DNA of 12,097 nucleotides from Desulfobacterales bacterium (GCA_029934695.1 JAOZLU010000110.1:2989-15085); one strand, 5' to 3'; shown: positions 1 to 7,293, counted from the first letter of the stretch. The notes: generated by a model from the letters alone, not told the origin. Translations and numbers: made by a program.

Positions 1-55
1 ATTCGGGTATTATTCGGGTATTATTCGGGTATTATTCGGGTATTATTCGGGTATT
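1..55. repeat. 11-bp tandem repeat, at least five copies
   Basis: The unit ATTCGGGTATT occurs five times head to tail with no mismatch and is cut by the window start, so the true copy number is unknown. A T-rich run follows and the next gene starts 40 bases after the array. Perfect identity of the units suggests recent expansion by slippage. Being this close to a start codon, it could alter promoter spacing, but no clear -10/-35 pair is visible. Confidence 0.95.
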
Positions 56-95
56 TTATTTTTTTGGAAAATCTCTAACTGAAGGAGAGGGACAA

Positions 96-1376
96 ATGAA
101 TTTCTGCATTATCTGCAGATTACGCTTTTTAATGTTTGCTCTTGCTGCTGTTATGGTTTTATCAGGTATTGGGCTATCTCAGGAACTTCCTGATGCAAAA
201 ACAGTAAAGGTGATAGGAAGCAGTACGATCCGTAATAAAAATATCGCAAAGGCAAGGGAAGAGGCCGTATCAAACAGTCTGGTTTCCGCGGTAAATCTGG
301 TGGCTCTGGAAACATTGCCCCTTGATGCTCTGGTCCGCAATTTTGAAAAGTTGGATGAAATCCTGTATGATCACACCGCCAAATTTGTCGAGGGATATAA
401 AGTCCTGGCAGAGTTCAGGTCCGGAAAGATATACAGGGTGATGTTGGAGGCAACAGTTTCGGACATCCGACTGAAGGAATTGGAGAAACAGTTGTCAGCA
501 GGCGAACTCGCAAAGGCCAAAGGTGAAAAAAAAGCCATGCCCAGAATTCTGTTCCTCATTGCAGAGCAGAATCTCGCAGACAGTACGCCCCAGTACTGGT
601 GGGGAGGAACTTCCGCTTTTGACAGTGCTGTGTCAGAAAACGCCATGAGTGAAAAAATGAAAGAAAAGGGATTCACAATAGTGAGGCACGGATACCTTTC
701 CCCTGACTCGGAGATTAAGTCGCCTGTAAATTATCAGCCGGAACTTGATAATCAGGAGGCTGTCAGAATGGGGTCCCGTTTGCAGGCAGATATCATCGTT
801 GTCGGGAAGTCTGTGGTATATAAGGTTTCAGGTGCGGCAAGGGAAAACGTCCTCTCATTCAGCGGGACAGTATCTGTCCGGGTTCTTCGGACCGATACAG
901 GTGAGGAAATCGCATCCTCCCTTCAAACCGCTGTAAATCAAAATACTGATGAAACAGCAGGGAGCCGGGATGCGCTTTTATCCGCGGGATACCTTGCAGG
1001 TAAGGAACTCTCTTTTCAAATAGCAGGAATATGGCAGAAAGGTTCCCTCTCATTTTCAGACAGACAGGGAAAGAGAGAAGCAGCTTTCAGCAGAACCGGT
1101 TCTTCCCGGAAGTCGGACATGCTGGAGATCATTGTCAGCGGAATCAGCAATCTTGGAAACTTCGTAAGGTTCCGCAGAGCGTTAAGTGATATTCCCGGGG
1201 TAAAGAAAATAGATATCCGGGAGAGGAGACGTGACGAAGCGACCATCGGCGTCAAATTCCAGGGAAAGGCCGGAGAATTTGAAGATGCCCTGATGCAGAA
1301 AACCTTTCAATTATTTTCTGTCAAACTGTACGATACCTCTCAGAACACACTGAGAATAGAACTTATACCAAAATGA
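96..1376 (+). CDS. Exported protein with FlgT-like N-terminal domain
   Basis: This 426-residue protein starts at an ATG eight bases after a strong AAGGAG (82-87). Residues 1-28 look like a Sec signal peptide: a basic start, a hydrophobic stretch rich in F, L, A and V, and a likely cut near GLS-QE, so it should act in the periplasm or at the outer membrane. Residues about 35-130 match the FlgT_N pattern: a short strand, then a helix with AKAREEAVSNSLVSAV, a Y..Y/V segment and a strand ending in VMLEATVS. Residues about 148-310 form a second alpha/beta domain, and residues 340-426 a compact domain with three predicted strands. FlgT family proteins support the flagellar basal body in Vibrio, but similar domains occur in uncharacterised exported proteins of other Proteobacteria. 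No flagellar gene is nearby, so a flagellar role is not claimed. Confidence 0.8.
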   Translation: MNFCIICRLRFLMFALAAVMVLSGIGLSQELPDAKTVKVIGSSTIRNKNIAKAREEAVSNSLVSAVNLVALETLPLDALVRNFEKLDEILYDHTAKFVEGYKVLAEFRSGKIYRVMLEATVSDIRLKELEKQLSAGELAKAKGEKKAMPRILFLIAEQNLADSTPQYWWGGTSAFDSAVSENAMSEKMKEKGFTIVRHGYLSPDSEIKSPVNYQPELDNQEAVRMGSRLQADIIVVGKSVVYKVSGAARENVLSFSGTVSVRVLRTDTGEEIASSLQTAVNQNTDETAGSRDALLSAGYLAGKELSFQIAGIWQKGSLSFSDRQGKREAAFSRTGSSRKSDMLEIIVSGISNLGNFVRFRRALSDIPGVKKIDIRERRRDEATIGVKFQGKAGEFEDALMQKTFQLFSVKLYDTSQNTLRIELIPK

Positions 1377-1452
1377 CTTGAGTAGTTTTTATCCGTCCGC
1401 TGAAACTGCGAGGATATGATTTAATAAGGATTCCATATCATTGCTAAATCAA

Positions 1453-1515
1453 ATCCCTGTAGCGAGACATCGGATATGTGTATTCCACTTTTTACACATT
1501 ACATCCCGCAGGGAT
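1453..1515. repeat. Imperfect long palindrome in intergenic region
   Basis: An outer arm ATCCCTG (1453-1459) pairs with CAGGGAT (1509-1515), and an inner arm ATGTGTA (1476-1482) pairs perfectly with TACACAT (1493-1499) around a 10-base loop. The bases between arms are partly unpaired. It sits alone between two + strand genes and has no T-run after it, so it looks like a degenerate dispersed palindrome more than a terminator. Confidence 0.45.
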
Positions 1516-1597
1516 ATGAAAACAGCCCGGCAATTCATTGCGGCTGTGACATCCCCGGTCTGCCCAATCCCCATTAAGGACGGCTGAGAATTAAGCA

Positions 1598-2146
1598 ATG
1601 ACCATAAATGTTCCCAATATTTTATCACTTACCAGAATACTGCTGACCCCTCTTTTTGTGATTTGCGTTATGAGAGGTCTGTTCCCCCTTGCACTTGTCA
1701 TCTTTACAATCGCAGGAATCAGTGACGCTTTGGACGGCTTTATAGCGAGGTATTTTAACCAGCGCACTGTACTGGGCACTTACCTTGATCCCATTGCAGA
1801 CAAAATACTTCTGATGTCTGCTTTCATCAGTCTGGCGATCCTGCAAATTATCCCTCCGTGGCTCACGGTGGTTGTCATCAGTCGGGATATTTTCATCGTG
1901 ATCGGATATGCTATTTTTGAAATTACGGATATGCGGCACAGGATTGAGGTGAAACCGAGTATTGTCAGCAAATTCACTACAGTTGCCCAGTTGACCAGCG
2001 TTTTTTTTGCGCTTCTGAATCCCGATGTTTACGCTGAACTCAGGCTCAAAATCTTTCTGTATTGGCTTACGGCAGGCTTGACGATTATGTCGGGCCTGCA
2101 TTATATTTATAAGGGGATGAAAATATTGCAGGATTCAGATGATTAG
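1598..2146 (+). CDS. CDP-alcohol phosphatidyltransferase (PgsA / CMP-forming cardiolipin synthase type)
   Basis: This 182-residue membrane enzyme transfers a phosphatidyl group from CDP-diacylglycerol to an alcohol in phospholipid synthesis. The family signature is intact: D43-x2-D46-G47-x2-A50-R51-x8-G60-x3-D64-x3-D68, with the acidic residues that bind metal and CDP. Hydrophobic segments lie at about 8-40, 70-105 and 130-170, as usual for the family. Length and N-terminus (NVPNILSLTRI) suit PgsA, phosphatidylglycerophosphate synthase. However, the part after the signature reads VVVISRDIFIV and later KPSIVSKFTTVAQ, which resembles the CMP-forming cardiolipin synthase subgroup (SRD..., KPT..SK..T..Q); E. 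coli PgsA has AREI and SALRE there. The acceptor, glycerol-3-phosphate or phosphatidylglycerol, is therefore open. The Shine-Dalgarno before the ATG is weak. Confidence 0.9.
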   Translation: MTINVPNILSLTRILLTPLFVICVMRGLFPLALVIFTIAGISDALDGFIARYFNQRTVLGTYLDPIADKILLMSAFISLAILQIIPPWLTVVVISRDIFIVIGYAIFEITDMRHRIEVKPSIVSKFTTVAQLTSVFFALLNPDVYAELRLKIFLYWLTAGLTIMSGLHYIYKGMKILQDSDD

Positions 2147-2203
2147 GCATGGATGATGTGATGCTGTGAAAATTTCGGCCAGGGCCTCATTTCCACACTC
2201 CAT

Positions 2204-2294
2204 CTGCCGGACGGGGTTTGCAACCCTGTCCGCAATGTTTTGTATATCCACGAAAGCAAAGGTTTCGGACGGGATTGCAAACCCCGTCCGGCAG
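2204..2294. repeat. REPIN-like paired inverted hairpins
   Basis: Two 29-base arms (2204-2232 and 2266-2294) are inverted copies differing at only two positions, separated by 33 bases. Each arm is itself a small hairpin: CGGAC-GGG pairs with CCC-T-GTCCG around GTTTGCAA. Two inverted REP-like hairpins with a short linker define the REPIN layout. The 9-base direct repeat TCCACACTC flanks it at 2192-2200 and 2335-2343, possibly a relic of insertion. The element lies just upstream of the next gene and creates a false N-terminal extension if read as protein. Confidence 0.75.
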
Positions 2295-2357
2295 TCTTGG
2301 TCTGACAAAAATGCTGACTCGGAGAACTTTTATCTCCACACTCACTCAAAAAAAATT

Positions 2358-2954
2358 ATGAGCAGATTGCCCTCTTTTGAACAGGAAATAAAACAATATT
2401 TTGAACATCACCGGATCGCTTTTGATGACAATTCAGCTTCATTCAAAAAGCTTGATTTCGGTTTCGGCGATGCCAAGACCAAAAGATATTTTTCTTTTGA
2501 TGTCAAAGAAAAACGCCAGCATTATGCTGTGCGCAACTGGCCTGAGACAGATATTCCAGAGGAACATCTTTTCATCATAGATGATCTTGCCGCCAGAAAA
2601 ATTCTTGCATACTCACCCAATTCGGGCCTTGTGGTTCGGGACAATCTCCATCGGAAATACTTCTTTTTCTCGGTTGTTGACCTCTGGCTGATGCCCAGAC
2701 AGCGGGTGAACAGGGATATCAGGAAAAATGTCCCGGGTGTCAAGGGCAAGTGGCTGACAGATCTGAGAAACGGCCATTCGTCTGACGCATTGACCGGAGT
2801 GTTTGCCGGAATTGAAGCTTATCTCAACCGGAGAGAAGATATCTTCCTGAATATTCTTGAGTGTTATGGCGATTATGTGGGAGAAGATATTCCTAAGGGC
2901 GGAATTGTCCGCAGACCGGAACATTGGTCTGTTGATGTCAGCGAAACCCGGTAG
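2358..2954 (+). CDS. Unrecognised protein, possible PD-(D/E)xK nuclease-like core
   Basis: The frame is open from 2166, but the first 64 codons translate the REPIN-like repeat and are compositionally odd, so the start is placed at the ATG at 2358 (198 residues). No clear Shine-Dalgarno precedes it. I do not recognise a named family. Visible features are D33 in a KLDFGFGD segment, followed by a strand with D48-V-K50 (SFDVKEK). This is the spacing and order of a PD-(D/E)xK site: an acid, then (D/E)xK on the next strand. A well-formed middle region (EEHLFIIDDLAARKILAY, then FFFSVVDLWLMP) and a charged C-terminus (YVGEDI, RRPEHW) follow. It has no signal peptide or membrane segment. It lies 71 bases before the AAA ATPase gene on the same strand. 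A nuclease role is an inference from the motif only. Confidence 0.7.
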   Translation: MSRLPSFEQEIKQYFEHHRIAFDDNSASFKKLDFGFGDAKTKRYFSFDVKEKRQHYAVRNWPETDIPEEHLFIIDDLAARKILAYSPNSGLVVRDNLHRKYFFFSVVDLWLMPRQRVNRDIRKNVPGVKGKWLTDLRNGHSSDALTGVFAGIEAYLNRREDIFLNILECYGDYVGEDIPKGGIVRRPEHWSVDVSETR

Positions 2955-2968
2955 TGAAGTTCGTAGTT

Positions 2969-2982
2969 CCGCCTTTAGGCGG
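2969..2982. repeat. Short perfect hairpin CCGCC-TTTA-GGCGG
   Basis: A 5-bp GC stem with a four-base loop sits in the 71-base gap between the nuclease-like and ATPase genes. No T-run follows on either strand close enough for a rho-independent terminator. It may be a dispersed repeat fragment. Confidence 0.4.
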
Positions 2983-3025
2983 CTTCGTTTAAAGCAACTT
3001 TATAAAAACTGACAGGGATACGATT

Positions 3026-4306
3026 ATGCACTATTTTTATGATTTCAAGGGATTCGCAAACGCGGAACTTGACCTGTTCAAGCCGTTTACCATACTTATC
3101 GGCCCCAACGGTTCTGGTAAAAGCAATGTCATCGAAGGTATTGAACTGCTCTCGTTTATTGCTCACGGCCGTCCGCTTCATAAGATAACAGATGTTGGCA
3201 GAGGTGTCGGAGGCATGGAGGTCCGAGGCGGATTACAGGCCTGCCCCCGACATGGTCAGGTGACTTCTTTTTCATTAGGATTCAACGCAATGATTGAGTT
3301 TGAAGGAAAAAACAGCAAATTTTCTTATTTGATGAAAGTGGAACCTCAGCCACGAATCATCGGAGAATCGCTTATAGTCAACAAAACCATAATTTTTCAG
3401 TCAATAGGACTCCGGCAGAATTTCACATCCGGCGATATCAAGATTGAATTCAACAATTTTGCCCGCGGGCACAATCCAAAGGCCTCTGTTGAAAGTAATC
3501 ATTCTGTTCTTTCCCAGTACAAAAATTTTGCTGTCAGAAATAAAAAATATGATGCCTGTGTGAGTCTGGTTAATGGTATTATGAATTATCTTCGTTCATC
3601 CTTTGTTTTCGATCCCCATCCGAATCTCATGCGGGCGTATGAACGTATCGGCAACAATATTCTTTCACGGGACGGAACGAATCTTTCCGCTGTTCTGTTT
3701 GCACTGGATCAGGGAAATACCGAGGAAAAAGAGACTCTGAATCGTCTGCTTGGGTGGATAAAACAATTGCCTGAAGAACCCTACCGGGCATTCAGATTTT
3801 TTACAACGCCTCTCAATGACGTTATCTTCGGATTACAAGAAGGCGATGATGAGGATCGGATTGTGGATGCCCGTTTGTTGTCCGACGGAACCTTGCGTAG
3901 TTTGGCTGTGCTGACTGCGCTTGAAACAGTGGAGCCGCATTCCAGAGTAATCATCGAAGAATTTGACAACGGTCTGCATCCGAGCCGAGTTCATATTTTA
4001 TCTCAGGCCATAGAATCCTGCTGCAGACGCAGGAATCTGAATGTGCTTGTGACAACCCATAATCCTGCCACACTGGATGCGTTGCAGCCTGAACAGTTGG
4101 ACGGCGTGGTATTGTGTGCATGGGACAACGCTCAACAGACTTTTAAGCTTGTCAGACTTTATGATCTGCCGAGATGTGATGAACTGCTTGAGCAGGGACG
4201 CTTGGGCGATCTGGTGACGCGGCGTGTGGTTGAGCAGTATCTGGCACCGAATTTTGAAGAGGAGCGCAAGGCCGGGGCATTGGCCTGGCTGGAGGATCTG
4301 CCATGA
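3026..4306 (+). CDS. AAA ATPase (AAA_21 / SMC-like, ABC-type ATPase head)
   Basis: This 426-residue cytosolic ATPase has Walker A GPNGSGKSN at 26-34, an ABC-signature-like LLSDGTLRSL at about 284-293, Walker B VIIEEFDNGLHP at 308-319 with a double acid, and an H-loop with H345 (VTTHNP). This is the layout of the AAA_21/AAA_15 group, where the two ATPase halves are split by an insert of about 250 residues. Members of this group usually drive an effector encoded next door, as in OLD-TOPRIM, PARIS and Septu-type defence. The stop codon overlaps the start of the PIN-like gene by ATGA, so the two are translationally coupled and probably form a pair. An AGGGA about eight bases before the ATG may serve as ribosome site. 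The C-terminal 70 residues are acidic and helical and could contact the partner. Confidence 0.9.
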   Translation: MHYFYDFKGFANAELDLFKPFTILIGPNGSGKSNVIEGIELLSFIAHGRPLHKITDVGRGVGGMEVRGGLQACPRHGQVTSFSLGFNAMIEFEGKNSKFSYLMKVEPQPRIIGESLIVNKTIIFQSIGLRQNFTSGDIKIEFNNFARGHNPKASVESNHSVLSQYKNFAVRNKKYDACVSLVNGIMNYLRSSFVFDPHPNLMRAYERIGNNILSRDGTNLSAVLFALDQGNTEEKETLNRLLGWIKQLPEEPYRAFRFFTTPLNDVIFGLQEGDDEDRIVDARLLSDGTLRSLAVLTALETVEPHSRVIIEEFDNGLHPSRVHILSQAIESCCRRRNLNVLVTTHNPATLDALQPEQLDGVVLCAWDNAQQTFKLVRLYDLPRCDELLEQGRLGDLVTRRVVEQYLAPNFEEERKAGALAWLEDLP

Positions 4307-4842
4307 ACACAGTTGTTTTTTTCATAGACACCAGCTATCTTCTTGAGCTGTTCAGAGTTCCGGGATGCTTTGATGAGGCAGCGGTGAAAGAAATCAGAAA
4401 GCGATACACGAAGGCAATAAAAGATAAAAGCCGATTCTTTGTCCCGCTTCCGTGTATTTTTGAATTGGGAAATCATATTGCAGATGTAACGAAGGAGAGT
4501 TCCCGGAATCAATTGAAAGAGAAGCTTTCTCAGACTGTCAGGTCCTGCATAGAGAACAAAACTCCGTGGATTATCACACCATCCATAAAGATCGAATCCC
4601 TCCCGGATTTGTGGGAAATGTTTTCAAAGCCGGAGATGCAAAAAGGTCTCAGTCTGACAGACACTTCCATCCAAAGCCGGAGATGCAAAAAAGGTCTCAG
4701 TCTGACAGACACTTCCATCATCCGGGAAGCGCATAATTACAAAAAAAAACGCAGCAGCTTTGGTTATAAAGTGCATATCTGGACCAGGGACAGGGAGCTT
4801 AAAGCACGGGAGCCGGATTCTGAGAGAAATCCGTTTCTTTGA
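4303..4842 (+). CDS. PIN-like nuclease, partner of the upstream ATPase, with internal duplication
   Basis: This 179-residue protein has the acidic layout of PIN-domain RNases: D9 in the first strand (FFIDTSYLLEL), E54 in a helix (PLPCIFELGNHIAD), an aspartate in GLSLTDTSI (D120 and again D136), and D163 in the last strand (HIWTRDREL). PIN domains cut RNA using metal held by these acids. The ATG overlaps the ATPase stop by four bases. Residues about 112-127 and 128-143 come from a tandem duplication that repeats GLSLTDTSI and adds 16 residues; without it the protein would be 163 residues. One of the two aspartates is presumably the catalytic one. The duplication could weaken or inactivate the enzyme. 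It ends 12 bases before a convergent gene. PIN assignment is from motif order, not a search. Confidence 0.75.
   Translation: MNTVVFFIDTSYLLELFRVPGCFDEAAVKEIRKRYTKAIKDKSRFFVPLPCIFELGNHIADVTKESSRNQLKEKLSQTVRSCIENKTPWIITPSIKIESLPDLWEMFSKPEMQKGLSLTDTSIQSRRCKKGLSLTDTSIIREAHNYKKKRSSFGYKVHIWTRDRELKAREPDSERNPFL
4625..4719 (+). repeat. 47/48-bp tandem duplication inside the PIN-like gene
   Basis: Copy one is 4625-4671 (47 bases) and copy two is 4672-4719 (48 bases). They are identical except that a run of five A in copy one is six A in copy two. A 47-base duplication alone shifts the frame and reaches a TGA within the second copy; the extra A makes the total insertion 48 bases and restores the frame. 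Confidence 0.97.
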
Positions 4843-4854
4843 TGTTCAGCTCAC

Positions 4855-5937
4855 TCAATTCATTATGCGCTTTATAACACTCAATACCCTGTCAACCGGC
4901 AACTGTTCCAGGCAGTCACACACCTTGCTCCCGCCGCAGCCATCCAGATTACAGGGACGGCATGAAATATTTTCCGCGATGACGCATCCCCCGGGATTTT
5001 TCCACGGGCCCCAGGCATCTTCTGATGACGGCCCGAAAATGGCGGCCACCGGCGTTTTTAAGGCACTCGCTATATGCACGGGTAAGGAATCCACACAAAT
5101 TAGACACGCACAGGAATGAATTAACGCGCCAAGTTCTTTCAATGAGAGTTTTCCGGAAAGGTTAAGCAATGAGATGCCAGGACATCGCATCAGGATTTCC
5201 TCAGTCATGGATAACTCTTTTGAATCCGGCGAGGATGACATCACCAGGGGATAGCCTTGGGCATTCAACCGTTGCATGAGTTCTGCAACCTTGTCACCAG
5301 GCCAGCACTTGAACAGCCATCGTGAAGCAGGATGGATAAGAATGTATGCTCTCTCCTGAAGCCCCGCTTCCTCAAGATATTTTAAGATCGTCCTCCTGAC
5401 ATCCTCTGGAATATGAAAACAGAGATTCCGCTCCTGATATGACGGAAAAATTCCGATCCGTCTCAAAGCGTCAAGATTCTGCTCAACGGTATGTCTCGGA
5501 TTTCTGCAATGCTTTACAAGATGAGTGAAAATTTTTCGCTTGTATTTCCCCATCAGCTCAGGGTGTACTCCCACCCGAAACGCCGCTTTTGACAACAATG
5601 CGACATAAGTGCCTCGGTCTCCCTCGGTCAGATTGATGATTAAATCATATCGCTGATTCCGTATTTCCCGTATAAGCCTTGTCTCTTCAATGACTCTTTG
5701 CCAGAAGGAGAGCGACTTCCATTTGCGGTCATATAAATGAAAGCCTTTGATGGCAGGGTGCCCGTCGAGTATGGGCAAGGTTTCTTTATAGATGTATGCG
5801 AATATTTCCGATTGCGGAAGTCTGTTCTTCAACACGCTGAACACCGGCGATGTCAGTAGCACATCACCATGATGGCGCAACTTGATCACCAGGACGCGTC
5901 TGACATTGCTCAGGTCAGGATAGTTGTAGTTTGTCAT
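4855..5937 (-). CDS. waaQ: LPS core heptosyltransferase, GT9 family (WaaQ/RfaQ-like)
   Basis: This 360-residue GT9 enzyme most resembles heptosyltransferase III, which adds a side heptose to the inner core of lipopolysaccharide at the cytosolic face of the inner membrane, using ADP-heptose. The N-terminus RRVLVIKLRHHGDVLLTSPV (13-32) closely follows E. coli RfaQ, including the RHHGD segment, and YDLIINLTEGD (98-107) also matches. The donor-binding half shows HPASRWLFKCW (202-212) and VDSLPVHIASALKTPVAAIFGPS (282-304), the usual GT9 C-terminal motif. A cysteine cluster (C326, C329, C334, C340, C342) near the end is common in this subgroup. The first codons after the ATG sit in a short repeat-rich stretch, so the exact start is less sure. 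It lies downstream of the GT4 gene on the same strand and likely shares its transcript. Confidence 0.88.
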   Translation of the reverse strand: MTNYNYPDLSNVRRVLVIKLRHHGDVLLTSPVFSVLKNRLPQSEIFAYIYKETLPILDGHPAIKGFHLYDRKWKSLSFWQRVIEETRLIREIRNQRYDLIINLTEGDRGTYVALLSKAAFRVGVHPELMGKYKRKIFTHLVKHCRNPRHTVEQNLDALRRIGIFPSYQERNLCFHIPEDVRRTILKYLEEAGLQERAYILIHPASRWLFKCWPGDKVAELMQRLNAQGYPLVMSSSPDSKELSMTEEILMRCPGISLLNLSGKLSLKELGALIHSCACLICVDSLPVHIASALKTPVAAIFGPSSEDAWGPWKNPGGCVIAENISCRPCNLDGCGGSKVCDCLEQLPVDRVLSVIKRIMN

Positions 5938-5978
5938 TTGTCAGTGGTCTTATGTCAGTGGTGAAAAGTAGGAAAATT

Positions 5979-6031
5979 CTCGTTCCCAGGCTCCGCATGG
6001 GAACGAGTAAAAAATTGGGAACGAGTAAAAA
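5979..6031. repeat. Palindromic intergenic repeat plus half copy
   Basis: CTCGTTCCCA (5979-5988) and TGGGAACGAG (5998-6007) form a perfect 10-bp stem with a nine-base loop. The right arm with its A-rich tail (TGGGAACGAGTAAAAA) is repeated directly at 6016-6031. GTCAGTGG is also repeated twice in the neighbouring 5938-5965. The whole 98-base gap between the two glycosyltransferase genes is made of such repeats. Confidence 0.85.
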
Positions 6032-6035
6032 TTTT

Positions 6036-7241
6036 CTAGTGACCAATGATGGCTGACAGAAAATTTTTATAATTCTCAGTATGTCTGTGGGGCGCGTATT
6101 GCGCCACCCATTCTTTTGCTTTGTCTGCAAGCTTTTGGGCCATTTTTTTATCCATTGAAACGGCTCGGACCGCTTCTGCCAACTCCTGCGGCGAATCCGG
6201 CTCCACCATAAGCGCATGAACGCCTTCTTCGAGCAGGGTTGATGTGGTCGGCTGCCGTGTGACAATCATGGGGACGCGGCTTGCCGCATATTCAAACAGT
6301 TTTATCGGCGAAGTGAAGAGACGGGATTGCACATTGTTTCCTAAAGGCAACACCAGGCAGTCTGCTTCCGCCAAAAACAAAGGAACCCGGGTCGGAGCCA
6401 GGAATCCGAAATACTTTACCCTGTTCTCTACGCCGCAAATCTGACTCTTCTCCATGAGCATCTTCTCTGTTCCCTCCTCGTCTTCGGGTTTTCCGCCGGC
6501 AATATCCAGAAGAACAGTGTCAGGCAAAAATTTCATGGCCTCAATTATAACATCGGTATTCTTCCATAAGGAAAACTGACCTGCATATCGTATGTGAAAG
6601 CTCTTTTTTCCGGCCCTTAAGATATTTCCCCTTTTCAAATCTAAGCCTGCAGCCGATGGAGAGAAAGCATTTGGCAATACGACAGCAGGCGCGTGATCCG
6701 GGAATCTCCGATCCAGGATAGTCAACTGAGGCGGAGCTGTACACAGTATCCCGTCAGTTTCGCAAAATATTTTTTTCTCCTTCCTGAGACTGAAAAACGC
6801 CTTGATATTTCTTTTCTGCTCATGATAGACGATATGAGGAATCGCTGTTTCATGCAGCTCAAGAATTACCTTTATCGGGGGGCCGCTTCTGAATTTGTCT
6901 CTTATTGAAATTGCCTTTTCCGCGTGGTACAAGGTTCGGGTAACGATAATAACAGGTTTCTCTGACGATTGTATCAGGCGAATGACTTCCTTCTCTGTCC
7001 GAGATTTACCGAACCACCCGTCAATAATACAATGCATTTGAAAATGCGGTGTCAGTTTGGAACCGTAGTCCTTCAGCGAATCGTTTATCTCAGCATTTCT
7101 GTGCGGCACAGGAGAACGGTAAAAAATATGAACCGTCCCCAATGTTCCGGATAAAGCGTGATAATCCCGCAGAACCTGAATGGTTTGCCCGGATGCTGAA
7201 GGAAAATGAATACGGTGATAATAAATAAATGTGTAATCCAT
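6036..7241 (-). CDS. Glycosyltransferase family 4 (Glycos_transf_1)
   Basis: This 401-residue GT-B glycosyltransferase probably adds a sugar to LPS core or another surface glycan in the cytosol. The N-terminal acceptor domain starts with a strand and the HFPSASGQTIQVLRDYHALS segment (12-31). The donor domain carries IRYAGQFSLWKNTDVIIEAM (217-236), LLDIAGG (244-250), VKYFGFL (275-281), ADCLVLPLG (293-301) and the family's core motif at SPIKLFEYAASRVPMI (311-326), where E317 is the conserved acid that contacts the nucleotide sugar. The length is normal for GT4. The sugar and acceptor cannot be read from sequence. The start ATG lacks a good Shine-Dalgarno but is followed by a sensible first strand. 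The waaQ-like gene follows on the same strand after a 98-base repeat-filled gap. Confidence 0.88.
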   Translation of the reverse strand: MDYTFIYYHRIHFPSASGQTIQVLRDYHALSGTLGTVHIFYRSPVPHRNAEINDSLKDYGSKLTPHFQMHCIIDGWFGKSRTEKEVIRLIQSSEKPVIIVTRTLYHAEKAISIRDKFRSGPPIKVILELHETAIPHIVYHEQKRNIKAFFSLRKEKKIFCETDGILCTAPPQLTILDRRFPDHAPAVVLPNAFSPSAAGLDLKRGNILRAGKKSFHIRYAGQFSLWKNTDVIIEAMKFLPDTVLLDIAGGKPEDEEGTEKMLMEKSQICGVENRVKYFGFLAPTRVPLFLAEADCLVLPLGNNVQSRLFTSPIKLFEYAASRVPMIVTRQPTTSTLLEEGVHALMVEPDSPQELAEAVRAVSMDKKMAQKLADKAKEWVAQYAPHRHTENYKNFLSAIIGH

Positions 7242-7257
7242 AATTAAAAAATGATGT

Positions 7258-7280
7258 AAAACAATTTTGCAAATTGTTTT
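7258..7280. terminator. AT-rich hairpin, possible bidirectional terminator
   Basis: AAAACAATTT (7258-7267) and AAATTGTTTT (7271-7280) form a perfect 10-bp stem with a three-base loop, with T-rich ends on both strands. It lies 14 bases after the stop of the third gene of the DUF262 operon and just before the GT4 start, so it would separate the two minus-strand transcripts. The stem is low in GC, so strength is doubtful. Confidence 0.4.
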
Positions 7281-7293
7281 TGGGGGCGGACAA

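Noticed and set aside
1..55. CRISPR array at the left edge
   Set aside because: Units are 11 bases and contiguous with no spacers, so this is a simple tandem repeat.
1625..2101. 158-codon minus-strand frame antisense to the phosphatidyltransferase
   Set aside because: The opposite strand carries a complete family signature; the antisense product has no recognisable motif.
2166..2357. N-terminal extension of the nuclease-like protein starting at GTG 2166
   Set aside because: These 64 codons translate the REPIN-like repeat and give low-complexity, Cys- and Ser-rich sequence unlike the rest; the ATG at 2358 begins the protein-like part.
2969..2982. Terminator between the nuclease-like and ATPase genes
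   Set aside because: Only a 5-bp stem with no following T-run.
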